Shown one piece after another: positions 9,351 through 17,349 of a stretch of 62,320 nt of DNA; within the stretch, counting starts at the first letter, position 1; each line of letters begins with the position of its first letter. This stretch comes from Lachnospiraceae bacterium UBA1818 (GTDB lineage: Bacteria > Bacillota > Clostridia > Lachnospirales > Lachnospiraceae), in NCBI GenBank assembly GCA_904419285.1, contig CAJFQZ010000023.1:1-62320 (forward strand), read 5' to 3'. Below the pieces are notes generated by a model. It saw nothing but the letters and a program-made list of their open reading frames with translations, had not been told where the DNA came from and searched no databases. The position numbers and the translations under genes were made by a program.

Positions 9351-10424
9351 TTACTCATTGTCGTTCTCCATAATATCGAGGAACTCTTCAAAATCCATTC
9401 CTGCCGGGACTTTTGCGATTTGCATGGTAATAAAGAGCCCGTCTCCGTCATCATCTGCTTTAGTCTCTTCAGACACAGCAGGAGGGAGTAAAAGATCGTG
9501 ATAGTCGTTTATGAGTTCTGCAAAATCCCACGGATCCAGAGCAATATTCTTCCCTTTTAAGAATTTGCTTATCAGGGGAAAAATCCGGTAACACTCAGAC
9601 AGAGCCTCCACCGGATAATATTCGCAGTCTATCAGCTGTGGATAAAGATGGCATATCCTGTCCGGCCTGTTATCATACAGGAAAAATCCCCCGTCACAGC
9701 GCTGAGATTTTGTCTCTACAGCGATGAAGACACCGCCGCAGAACATTCCTTCCGGCATGTTTGGATTGTAGAGAATATCTCCGGAGCGAAAGGGCAGAGG
9801 AATATTTTTCCAAGTAGAAACTCTGCCTATATAATAGAGCACACCGGTATACAGAGCCCATTTGTCTTTGGACATATTACAGGCACACATGGATCCCGGA
9901 CGCGCATCCATAAATGCAAGCCTTTGATCCGGGAGAAATCTGGCAGCCATCAGGAAATCCCCCTTGGAATTCTCTTTATAAATCGTGATATAGATGATAT
10001 CTCCCTCATTTTTTGGAATCGCCTGCAAAGTTGATTCCAGAGTGGGGAAGCCTTCTTCGATACTGCGATGTTCTCGCCAGAAGAGTTTTCCTTTTGGAAG
10101 AATTTGATATTCTGCATGATAAACCGCAGGTTCATCGGCTTGATAAAATGCGGCTGTCAGTTCTTTCTGCTGTGCAATATATGCTTGCAGAAAAGCGTGT
10201 GTACTGTCTTTATACGATGTTTTTAGCCAAGCTGTACGGCTGTCAGTGGAACAATCCGGGAGAGTGTCGATAATCTCCTGCCAGGCGGTATATTTTTCTT
10301 CTAAACTGATCGTTTCGCACTGCCAGACGAGCCAGGCGGCTTCCAGAGCGGTTGGCTGATAGCGGATTTGTTGTAAATGATTACGGACGGCATTGGAATT
10401 GACAAATTTTGTAAAATCTATCAT
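9351..10424 (-). CDS. Unknown protein with PF..GDIL core, paralog A
   Basis: A 357-residue soluble protein of no recognised family. Its N-terminus (VNSNAVRNHLQQIRYQPTA, then AWLVWQCETISLEEKYTAWQ and EIIDTLPDCS) clearly resembles the N-terminus of the broken gene at 10574, transcribed in the opposite direction. A later core PLPFRSGDILYNPNMPEGMF corresponds to PF/PY..GDIL blocks in the genes at 10574, 11630 and 13531. The C-terminal 40 residues are acidic. The start has AAAGGAGCC upstream. The four relatives clustered with a phosphatase and a receiver-domain gene suggest a lineage-specific family, perhaps recognition or immunity proteins, but this is speculation. Confidence 0.6.
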   Translation of the reverse strand: MIDFTKFVNSNAVRNHLQQIRYQPTALEAAWLVWQCETISLEEKYTAWQEIIDTLPDCSTDSRTAWLKTSYKDSTHAFLQAYIAQQKELTAAFYQADEPAVYHAEYQILPKGKLFWREHRSIEEGFPTLESTLQAIPKNEGDIIYITIYKENSKGDFLMAARFLPDQRLAFMDARPGSMCACNMSKDKWALYTGVLYYIGRVSTWKNIPLPFRSGDILYNPNMPEGMFCGGVFIAVETKSQRCDGGFFLYDNRPDRICHLYPQLIDCEYYPVEALSECYRIFPLISKFLKGKNIALDPWDFAELINDYHDLLLPPAVSEETKADDDGDGLFITMQIAKVPAGMDFEEFLDIMENDNE

Positions 10425-10573
10425 CGATGTGGCTCCTTTCTTTTTGTTTCAGACTGTGTTTTTACAGGAAATACGATATCATTTGCGGTGGCCTGATTTT
10501 GCCCCATGCGTTCTGTTATATTGATTGCACAGAAAGGGAAAAATATGAATGCAACAAAAAGGAGAGACGAAAG

Positions 10574-11655
10574 ATGAATATTTTCCGTTTTATTAATTCA
10601 AAAGATATCCGCAGACATTTAAGAGAACTTCAGTACCAGTTTACGGTTCCTGAGGCGGCTTTTCTGATTTTTATGAGCAGAATTGTTCCCTTAAAAGAAA
10701 AGTTTGATGCATGGCAGGAAATCATCAACACCATGCCGGATTGTTCTCTGGAAGAGAGACCTAATATGAAGGCGCTCCCAAGTTTTCATCAGTTTCTGAA
10801 AGACTACATGGCACTGCAGAAGAAAATGCTGACCGGGTTTTATCAGCAGGAGAAAGCAGTATATACGATAGAATGTTACGAAATGGAACTGGGAAAAAAT
10901 GATTGGGTTGATTTGGGTTTATATTTTCCGGATTACCAGACAGCAGTTTCAAATTTAACAGAGAACTGGCTGGAAGACGATGTAGAAAAGATCCGAATTA
11001 CAAAACATTACTTTGCTGATGGAGCGGCAAAACAGAAAAAGGAACTGTGGATTGAGACAGATCGGCAATTAAATGTCCTTTCGCTGGGGGAATTACATTT
11101 GAGGGAATGTGGTTCCCTTTTCCCACACCGTTTCACAGGGGAGATATCCTGATTGATCAAAAGGCTCCCGACACTCCAATTGTCCTGCAGGATATATCCA
11201 CGTGGGGACGGGAAGAACTCTTAAGAAATGGATTTTCAGGAGACGACTCATTTGTAAAAAATGCAGAAAAAAGACTGGAACATTACCAGAGACATGGCGA
11301 CACCTCGGACATGAATTATTACGCATATTATCTGTCGGCTGACAGGACAGGGGAAGATCATCTTTATTCAGAAGTTTTTTGTTCCTATCTGGATCTGGAA
11401 AGATATGAGAAACCCCTGGAGGGAGAGACAAAGATCTTGTCTGTAGTTGCCGGAGGAATTCTGTCTGACCGTCAGAAGCGGGCAGATATAGAGCTTGTCT
11501 GTAATGCGGTTCGTCTCTTCATACAGGAGGAACAGTGCCGGAAGTTGAGAAAATGGATGGAAGAAATATATACCAAAGAGAGTCTGGAAGCATTGGGGAT
11601 GGTAAAAAAATGTCTGGGAGACAAGAGATATGAAGATGGAGAAGGAAACATTTGA
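10574..11655 (+). pseudogene. Unknown protein with PF..GDIL core, paralog B, frameshifted
   Basis: The first frame starts at 10574 (AAGGAGAGACGAAAG just upstream) as MNIFRFINSKDIRRHLRELQ and shares EAAFLIFMSR, LKEKFDAWQEIINTMPDCS with the divergent paralog at 9351. Its sense ends near LHLRE at about 11107. The next frame over carries MWFPFPTPFHRGDILIDQ and continues to 11655. Adding one A in GGGAATGTGG would rejoin the halves into about 360 residues. The two paralogs are divergent across 149 bases. The family is unknown. Confidence 0.6.
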
Positions 11656-12826
11656 TGTACTTGTAAAGAAGGTAAAGGATGCGGTTATAGAAGATCTGAC
11701 TTTCATAGATCCGACCAGAACGATTTTGAAGGCACGTATCTGGTGCAGAGATGATGAGGATCAGTTTGATCTCTATTGCCTGTATGATTTCGGTCCATAT
11801 ATGGATATGCTTTTTCGTAGGTTTAAACCGGATGTTACAGAATGGATCCGGGAGCAATGTGAATGTCTGAAAGAACGTTTTATGGAAAAAGAGCGGACGG
11901 GAGTAGATATCAGGGAAACAAATCGTTATGCCTATCGATTGGAGACATACTCAGAAGAAGAAATATACCGCAAGTTTTATATTAGTGTTACAAAATATGT
12001 TGAAATTAATGGAAGAATGACAATCCTTTATAGTGCGGATTTTTCTTTGAAAGGGGAAGTTATTGCGATCGATGATCCGACAGGATATTATACAGGATTC
12101 CAATACGAAGGTTACGAACTGTCAAAATCAGAAAAAATCATTTCAGATAATCTGTCGTTGTTTTTTCGAGGGATAGCGGGAGTATTTTCTGAAGAACTGT
12201 ATCAGAAAGGCGATATTCTGTATGTGGATGGCAGTCCCTATGAAAGTCCTTTCTATGCAGTGGACTGTGGAAAACGCCTTTTGTACATAGAAAATGCAGA
12301 AAGCGTGACCCGCTGCTTACAATATGATCTTGCCCCGCGATCTTATCCAAAACGAGAGATAGAACTAAGGTATCGAGATGCGATTCCGCTTTGCTATAAA
12401 GTGCGGATAGTAGAGGAATGCAGATACAAGTGTCTTACCGAAGCGAGCAGACTGATAAAATCAGGTTTGGATGAGGAAGAGGATATAAAAGAAAAGGTTG
12501 GAGGAATATTTTTGGAGGAATTCAGGTATACGCCGGTTAAAAGCGAATATCAGAGTGAAAGCCGGATAAAAGAAATAGCCGGGTTAATTACTGAACTGAG
12601 TGAAAAATATCCGGAAATGCCTTTTACAGCATTTTTTCGAGAATTTAAAGATTGGATGGAAGATACAAGAAAAATCAGTGATTGGAATCGGGCTGATATG
12701 GATGATAAATGGCTGCTTGCATTTCTTTCTGAATATAGCGGTCGGAATTTGAAGCTTTACAGATACCAGAGAGAAAAATTTAAGAGAAAATGTCAGGAGC
12801 GGAATCCCGTTTTTGAAGATATGTAA
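11630..12826 (+). CDS. Unknown protein with GDILYVD core, paralog C
   Basis: A 398-residue soluble protein with no recognised family. Visible blocks are KARIWCRDDEDQFDLYCLYD near the N-terminus and KFYISVTKYVEINGRMTILYSADFSL, both with close counterparts in the protein at 13531 (RYRDDEDCLYADCS and WEVTKYFRC...AVIYSLKLEIL). The central core KGDILYVDGSPYESPFYAVDC aligns with YHPGDILYVDANPFGKPFYAVYC there. The last 120 residues are extra. Its start overlaps the end of the upstream broken paralog by 26 bases, so they share a transcript. Confidence 0.65.
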   Translation: MKMEKETFDVLVKKVKDAVIEDLTFIDPTRTILKARIWCRDDEDQFDLYCLYDFGPYMDMLFRRFKPDVTEWIREQCECLKERFMEKERTGVDIRETNRYAYRLETYSEEEIYRKFYISVTKYVEINGRMTILYSADFSLKGEVIAIDDPTGYYTGFQYEGYELSKSEKIISDNLSLFFRGIAGVFSEELYQKGDILYVDGSPYESPFYAVDCGKRLLYIENAESVTRCLQYDLAPRSYPKREIELRYRDAIPLCYKVRIVEECRYKCLTEASRLIKSGLDEEEDIKEKVGGIFLEEFRYTPVKSEYQSESRIKEIAGLITELSEKYPEMPFTAFFREFKDWMEDTRKISDWNRADMDDKWLLAFLSEYSGRNLKLYRYQREKFKRKCQERNPVFEDM

Positions 12827-12885
12827 CAGAGTAATTTTCACCATATATGACTACTTTAGAATATTTCTGGAGGATTAAGTGAAGG

Positions 12886-13368
12886 ATGAAAATAAAGATT
12901 TTCAGCAGACGTCAAATCGAAGAATTGCTCCGGGAAGGTTTCCCGGAGAAAACAGCAGTCATCAGTTTCTATGATCCTGAGACATCACGCTTTATTGCTG
13001 AAGATTACAGACCGGTTGATTATAAAGAAAAAACAGACCGATTATTCCAAGTTTCCCTGCATGACATTGATCTGTCTGTTCTCCCGGAGTATGGTCTGAC
13101 TTATGAGACATATTTTCCAGAGGCAGACGCATTGGCAGAATTTATCTATTCTGCGAAAGCGGATGGATATGATATTATCTGTCAGTGCGAGTACGGGGAA
13201 AGCAGAAGTTCCGGGTGTGCAGCTGCGATACTGGAGCATTTCTACAAAAATGGGATCTCAGTTTTTGCGGATTACAGATATTATCCGAATCAGGTCGTAT
13301 ATCATAAAGTGTTGGAGGCATTAGAGAAGTTCTATGAAACCAGTAAAAGGAGTTTTTTGGATCGTTGA
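12886..13368 (+). CDS. Tyrosine/dual-specificity phosphatase-like protein
   Basis: A 160-residue single-domain protein with the CX5R phosphate-binding loop at residues 101-107 (CEYGESR, followed by SSGCAAAILEHF), the signature of cysteine-dependent phosphatases. A preceding VISFYDPE and FQVSLHDIDL may supply the general-acid aspartate. The protein lacks signal or membrane segments, so it acts in the cytoplasm on an unknown phosphorylated target. The start is preceded by GGAGGATTAAGTGAAGG. It sits between the two GDIL paralogs C and D, which suggests a shared pathway. Confidence 0.7.
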   Translation: MKIKIFSRRQIEELLREGFPEKTAVISFYDPETSRFIAEDYRPVDYKEKTDRLFQVSLHDIDLSVLPEYGLTYETYFPEADALAEFIYSAKADGYDIICQCEYGESRSSGCAAAILEHFYKNGISVFADYRYYPNQVVYHKVLEALEKFYETSKRSFLDR

Positions 13369-13382
13369 GTGCAGTTGTATAT

Positions 13383-13526
13383 ATGAATCCGAATATTGGA
13401 GAAGACTACATAAAAGATATTATGGAGATTTATCGGCTTTCAGAGTATCCCTGCATAAAATTTGATTACAGCAGACATTATAAATGTTATCTTGATGCGG
13501 GATGGAAAGCTGAAGGAAGACGTTGA
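13383..13526 (+). CDS. Possible small protein or remnant
   Basis: A 47-residue frame begins MNPNIGEDYIKDIMEIYRLS and ends shortly before the start of paralog D in another frame. It has no clear ribosome binding site. It could be the end of a decayed gene or simply an accidental frame between the phosphatase and paralog D. Confidence 0.25.
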   Translation: MNPNIGEDYIKDIMEIYRLSEYPCIKFDYSRHYKCYLDAGWKAEGRR

Positions 13527-13530
13527 CAGG

Positions 13531-14481
13531 ATGAGAAAGATGAGTGTTTTTAAGAAAATACAGAATATCACACTGGAAGAATACCTTACTCTTCTTGAAC
13601 AGATGAAACAGGCAGCTCTCAGTGATATGGATTCGTTTCCGGAAAAAGAAAAGTATATGGGAGATGTTCAGCCGGGTTCATTTTTAGGCGTAAGACTCCG
13701 ATACCGGGATGATGAGGACTGTCTGTATGCCGATTGTTCCTCAGCGGGACCACGGCCTTTTGCGAGACTGCGTCCGTATCTCTGGCAATTTATGGAGGAA
13801 GAGTCGGAAGAACTGCTGGGTAATAAGGATTTTGATGAACCGGCAGAAAACAAATTCTACTGGGAAGTAACAAAATATTTTAGATGCAGGGATCGCTTTT
13901 ATGAGCAGTACGCGGTAATATATTCCTTGAAACTGGAAATATTGGGCGTTGAGGGATATCCGTATGATTTTGAACGCAGGACATTTCGGGATTTAAATTA
14001 TGAGGAATGTTTTACGGAGGAACAGAAGTTTATCCTGGGGCGTGCGAGGCAACTGAAAAATCCGATGAATGTTGTGCTGCCATATCATCCGGGAGATATC
14101 CTGTATGTGGATGCAAATCCGTTCGGGAAACCATTTTATGCAGTATATTGCGCAGAGACAGTATCGGACAGAGAGCATTTTGAATGGACGAAAAAGGAGT
14201 ATGGATTTTATAAACGGGAGCATCCATGTCTTTATATTTCAGAAGACAGAAAGGGGCTGGACATTACGAATCTGTGCGGATGGTTTACGGATTATATACC
14301 GTTTCCTTATGCCCCGCTTGATCGGATTAAAGTGGTGGATACCTGTTGTGATCCGGCCCTTTTAAAAGCTGCGGAGATGCTAAAAGAGAATCCGGCCATT
14401 TTTTGGAAGTGGCTGGATTGGAGAGAAACCGGGCAATCGTTGGAAGAAAAAATCCTTGCTGTGAGAGGTGTAAGTATATGA
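13531..14481 (+). CDS. Unknown protein with GDILYVD core, paralog D
   Basis: A 316-residue soluble protein of the same unrecognised family as the gene at 11630. It has RLRYRDDEDCLYADCS, a WEVTKYF block, IYSLKLEILGVEGYPYDF and the core YHPGDILYVDANPFGKPFYA. It is shorter at the C-terminus than paralog C. The ATG at 13531 is preferred because AAGGAAG lies 12-18 bases upstream; a TTG at 13462 keeps the frame open further but lacks a site. The stop overlaps the start of the cREC gene by 4 bases (ATGA), so they are translationally coupled. Confidence 0.65.
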   Translation: MRKMSVFKKIQNITLEEYLTLLEQMKQAALSDMDSFPEKEKYMGDVQPGSFLGVRLRYRDDEDCLYADCSSAGPRPFARLRPYLWQFMEEESEELLGNKDFDEPAENKFYWEVTKYFRCRDRFYEQYAVIYSLKLEILGVEGYPYDFERRTFRDLNYEECFTEEQKFILGRARQLKNPMNVVLPYHPGDILYVDANPFGKPFYAVYCAETVSDREHFEWTKKEYGFYKREHPCLYISEDRKGLDITNLCGWFTDYIPFPYAPLDRIKVVDTCCDPALLKAAEMLKENPAIFWKWLDWRETGQSLEEKILAVRGVSI

Positions 14482-14756
14482 AAATCTGGTTGGATGATAT
14501 TCGGCCGGCACCGGATGGATATGTGTGGTGCCGGAGCGTTAATGAGGTAATAGGTGTTATAAGTAATACGAACGATAAAATAGAATTGATAGACTGCGAT
14601 CACGATCTGGGCGAATATGCGAGAGATGGTGGAGACGGGATTAAGCTGCTTGATTGGTTGGCAGAACATGGACTTTTCTATAAAATACATTTACATACGA
14701 TGAATCCTGTCGGGAAAGCAAAGGAACGATTGATCAGAAGATACTGGAAAGAATAA
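14478..14756 (+). CDS. Cyclic-phosphate processing receiver (cREC) domain protein
   Basis: A 92-residue stand-alone domain. It opens MKIWLDDIRPAPDGY, with the paired aspartates D6 and D7, has the central IDCDHDLGEYARDGGDG block (residues 38-54), and then HLHTMNPVGKAKERL. This pattern fits the REC-like family named cyclic-phosphate processing receiver domain, described by others as linked to nucleotide-processing systems. Unlike normal response regulators there is no output domain. It is the last gene of the run of GDIL paralogs, starts inside the stop of paralog D, and is closed by a terminator at 14770. Confidence 0.7.
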   Translation: MKIWLDDIRPAPDGYVWCRSVNEVIGVISNTNDKIELIDCDHDLGEYARDGGDGIKLLDWLAEHGLFYKIHLHTMNPVGKAKERLIRRYWKE

Positions 14757-14769
14757 AAATAATGTTTAC

Positions 14770-14804
14770 AGTCTTCAGGTAAAGAAAACCTGAGGACTTT
14801 TTTT
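14770..14804 (+). terminator. Intrinsic terminator of the GDIL/cREC operon
   Basis: An 11-bp stem, AGTCTTCAGGT (14770-14780) against ACCTGAGGACT (14788-14798) with one wobble pair, is followed by seven T. It ends the operon after the cREC gene. Confidence 0.85.
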
Positions 14805-14968
14805 ATGTCCAAAATAATCAACACGTATTGTATAAATCTCTCTTTTCTGTATGAATAGTGAAGGGAAAAATATCCAATTGTCAGATGTGAGATTCTTTGA
14901 AAAGTCATTAAAATAAAATCCTTTTTATAATTTCACCCTGTAAAATTGACCGATTTCATTTCTATATA

Positions 14969-14994
14969 TGAAGGGATAGGAATAATTCCCTTCA
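14969..14994. promoter_or_regulatory. Inverted repeat upstream of the primase-like gene
   Basis: Perfect 8-bp arms TGAAGGGA and TCCCTTCA are separated by 10 bases, 35 bases before the CHC2 gene. It could be an operator or a weak hairpin. The rest of 14805-15028 shows no gene. Confidence 0.35.
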
Positions 14995-15028
14995 AAGACT
15001 GTTGCAAAGTGAAAGGAAGGGATAGGAG

Positions 15029-15652
15029 ATGAATGTGTATGAAGCAGTCAAAAGCACAGTGACCACCAGGCAGGCGGCGGAATATTACGGGATCAAAGTG
15101 ACAGGCAGGGGAATGGCACTCTGTCCGTTCCATCATGACCGGCATCCCAGCATGAAGCTGGATCAGAGATTTCATTGTTTCGGGTATCAGGCAGACGGGG
15201 ATGTGCTTGATTTCGTGGCGGGATATTTTAGCCTGTCTGTCCGTGAAGTAGCCATGAAACTGGCAGAAGATTTCGGGATCCGGTATGAGAAGCAGCGGCC
15301 GCCAGACCGGGGAAAACGAAAAAAGAAGGTAAAAGCAGCGCCATTGGAACAGAACTATAAAAAACTGGAAAGACGGTGCTTTTCTATACTTGGGCAGTAT
15401 TGGGAACATCTTTTGTTTTGGAAAAAACAGTATGCCCCGGGAGAACCGGATGCGGACTGGGATCTCAGGTTTTGTGAAGCGCTGGATCGGATTCCCAGAG
15501 TGGAGTATCTGATGGATATTCTGTTGTATGCTCCTCTGGAAGAACGGGTGGAACTTCTGCTGTCCGCCGGAAAGGAGATCCTCGGGTATGCAGGAAGACT
15601 TCAAGAGCCTGAAACCGGAACAGCTGGAAGCTCTGAAACAGTTGTTGGGTGA
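15029..15652 (+). CDS. CHC2 zinc-finger primase-like protein with a missing ligand
   Basis: A 207-residue protein. The N-terminal 75 residues form a DnaG-type CHC2 zinc-binding fold: LCPFHHDRHPSMKL gives Cys32 and His35, and FHCFGYQADGDVLDFV gives Cys50. The fourth position (residue 53), a cysteine in CFGC-type fingers, is tyrosine. The remainder is helical and unrecognised, with no TOPRIM catalytic domain, so it is the short accessory primase type carried by phages and integrative elements. The start has GGAAGGGATAGGAG upstream. Its end overlaps the following VapE-like stub in another frame. Confidence 0.7.
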   Translation: MNVYEAVKSTVTTRQAAEYYGIKVTGRGMALCPFHHDRHPSMKLDQRFHCFGYQADGDVLDFVAGYFSLSVREVAMKLAEDFGIRYEKQRPPDRGKRKKKVKAAPLEQNYKKLERRCFSILGQYWEHLLFWKKQYAPGEPDADWDLRFCEALDRIPRVEYLMDILLYAPLEERVELLLSAGKEILGYAGRLQEPETGTAGSSETVVG

Positions 15653-15917
15653 GGCATATAATGTACAGCTTCCTGATGCTTCGGACTGGTTTGACGGGAA
15701 GCAGATTGATGAGATCGCTTTCGGAGAGTACCTGCTACGGAAGAAAGAACGGAAATGTATCCACGGCAAACTTTATGATCTGGATGGAGAAATCAGTGAT
15801 GAGGTGATTCGCAAAGAGATCCTGGATGAGATCCGGCCATATCAGAAAACCAATGTGGCAAAGATGGTGGATCTTAATGATCGGGATTCTCCTTCTCATA
15901 TTTGCGGGGATCATTAA
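15588..15917 (+). pseudogene. N-terminal stub of a VapE/primase-helicase-like replication protein
   Basis: The start at 15588 follows AAAGGAGATC. The frame opens MQEDFKSLKPEQLEALKQLL and contains RKCIHGKLYDLDGEISDEVI and RPYQKTNVAK. Family proteins usually continue from here into a large helicase domain. Here, after KTNVAK at about 15863, the frame runs into an unrelated stretch and stops at 15917. The lost part has been replaced by the end of a DUF2975 gene, so this is a deletion scar of a phage-like or integrative-element replication module. Confidence 0.55.
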
Positions 15918-15960
15918 AGAGGGATTTTCCATGCAGAATGAATTGGATGAAGTACTGTAG
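15871..15960 (+). pseudogene. C-terminal remnant of a DUF2975 membrane protein
   Basis: In a frame different from the VapE-like stub, 15871-15960 encodes ILMIGILLLIFAGIIKEGFS followed by MQNELDEVL and a stop. A final transmembrane helix plus a short acidic tail of this form is the end of DUF2975 proteins. DUF2975 genes are typically followed by a YozG-like XRE regulator, and exactly such a gene starts at 15969. The 5' part has been deleted, with the junction at about 15865-15871. Confidence 0.6.
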
Positions 15961-15968
15961 GTGAGAGT

Positions 15969-16208
15969 ATGGCGATTATATTACGATTGGATCGTGTAAT
16001 GGCTGACCGAAAGATGTCGTTGAAGGAGCTTTCGGAAAAGGTCGGGGTTTCAAATGTTAATTTATCTAAGATCAAGACCGGGAAGATCAGCGCCATCCGG
16101 TTTTCTACGCTGGAGGCGATCTGCGAGACGCTGGACTGCCAGCCGGGCGATATCTTGGAGTACCGCCGGGATGAGAAGAGCAGGAATAAGAAGCAGGAAC
16201 AGAAATAA
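15969..16208 (+). CDS. XRE-family (YozG-like) transcriptional regulator
   Basis: A 79-residue Cro/CI-type helix-turn-helix protein: MAIILRLDRVMADRKMSLKE, LSEKVGVSNVNLSKIKTGKI, then FSTLEAICETLDCQPGDILE and a basic tail rich in Lys and Arg. This compact form is the usual partner of DUF2975 membrane proteins, whose remnant lies directly upstream. It is therefore an orphaned half of that pair. GTGAGAGT precedes the start. It may still bind DNA, but its usual partner is gone. Confidence 0.8.
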   Translation: MAIILRLDRVMADRKMSLKELSEKVGVSNVNLSKIKTGKISAIRFSTLEAICETLDCQPGDILEYRRDEKSRNKKQEQK

Positions 16209-16305
16209 GAAGCAGAAACGAAGGGGCAACAGGAATAAGAAGGAGTCCGGACAGTCATACTAATCATTGATCCCTGATGACAGAAAAGAAAACGGAGGAC
16301 TCATC

Positions 16306-17253
16306 ATGTGCACCTGCATCACCTATGACAACGGCAGTTTTTATTTCGGACGCAACCTGGATCTGGACGGTTCTTTCGGCGAGACGGTTACAGTCACTCC
16401 GAGAAATTTTACGCTGTATTTCCGCAGGGCAGGCAGGATGGAGCGCCACTATGCCATGATCGGCATGGCGGCGGAGCAGGACCGGTTCCCGCTCTATGCG
16501 GAGGCAGTCAATGAAAAGGGGCTGTGCATGGCAGGGCTGAACTTTCCCGGAAACGCATACTATCAGGAAGCGGGAACTGATGGGCTGGAGCTGGCGTCCT
16601 ATGAGGTGATCCCGTGGCTGCTGGGAAAGTATGCGTCTGTTGCGGAAGCAGAGGAATCTCTGGAAAAGATGCGGATCGTGGATCTGGCATTTTCTAAGCA
16701 GATGCAGCCGGCGCCGCTTCACTGGATGCTGGCTGATCGGGAGAGGTGCGTTGTGCTGGAGGCGGTCAGAGAAGGGCTTAAGGTTTATGAGAATCCATTT
16801 GGGGTGCTGACGAACAATCCGCCTTTTGACTACCACAGGATGAATATGGATAATTATCTTAATCTGACGGCGGAGAGTCCGGAGAACCGTTTTTCGGACA
16901 GACTGGATCTGAAACCCCGCTCTCAGGGGATGGGAGCGGTCGGACTGCCGGGAGACGCATCGTCTGTTTCACGGTTTGTGAGAGCGGCTTTCCTGAAATG
17001 GAACTCGGCGGCTCCGGCGGATGAGGCGTCGAGTGTGTCACAGTTTTTCCATATTCTGGACGGCGTGACAATGGTGAGAGGAACTGTGATTACGGGGGAA
17101 GGGAAATATGATCTTACAACCTATTCCTGCTGTGTGAATGCGCAGACAGGAACTTACTATTATAAAACATATGATGACAGCCGGATACGGAAGGAGGTCC
17201 TGCAGGAGTATGATCTGGACGAAACTCGTCTGCTCCATGGAGCGTCAGAGTAA
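16306..17253 (+). CDS. Choloylglycine hydrolase family protein (bile salt hydrolase type)
   Basis: A 315-residue Ntn-hydrolase. Removal of Met1 would expose the nucleophile Cys2 (MCTC). Other family residues are visible: Arg16 and Asp19 in FGRNLD, Asn79 in GLNFPG, Asn170/Asn171 in LTNNP, and Arg226 in SRFVRAAF. The family cleaves the amide of conjugated bile acids, and some members cleave penicillin V or acyl-homoserine lactones, so the substrate is not proven. No signal peptide is seen, so it is cytoplasmic. The start with Cys at position 2 is required for activity and has CGGAGG upstream; a frame extension to 16267 would bury the nucleophile. Confidence 0.85.
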   Translation: MCTCITYDNGSFYFGRNLDLDGSFGETVTVTPRNFTLYFRRAGRMERHYAMIGMAAEQDRFPLYAEAVNEKGLCMAGLNFPGNAYYQEAGTDGLELASYEVIPWLLGKYASVAEAEESLEKMRIVDLAFSKQMQPAPLHWMLADRERCVVLEAVREGLKVYENPFGVLTNNPPFDYHRMNMDNYLNLTAESPENRFSDRLDLKPRSQGMGAVGLPGDASSVSRFVRAAFLKWNSAAPADEASSVSQFFHILDGVTMVRGTVITGEGKYDLTTYSCCVNAQTGTYYYKTYDDSRIRKEVLQEYDLDETRLLHGASE

Positions 17254-17318
17254 AAGTCGGCGGGAAGAGAAAATGTGCCGGCGGTAACTGTTCACACCTA
17301 ATCGCGAATGGGAAAATG

Positions 17319-17347
17319 TTGACATTTTCGCTTTCGAGTGATAAAGT
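17319..17347 (+). promoter_or_regulatory. Promoter of the T-box leader
   Basis: TTGACA (17319-17324) is separated by 17 bases from TAAAGT (17342-17347), immediately upstream of the T-box leader RNA. Confidence 0.65.
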
Positions 17348-17349
17348 GT

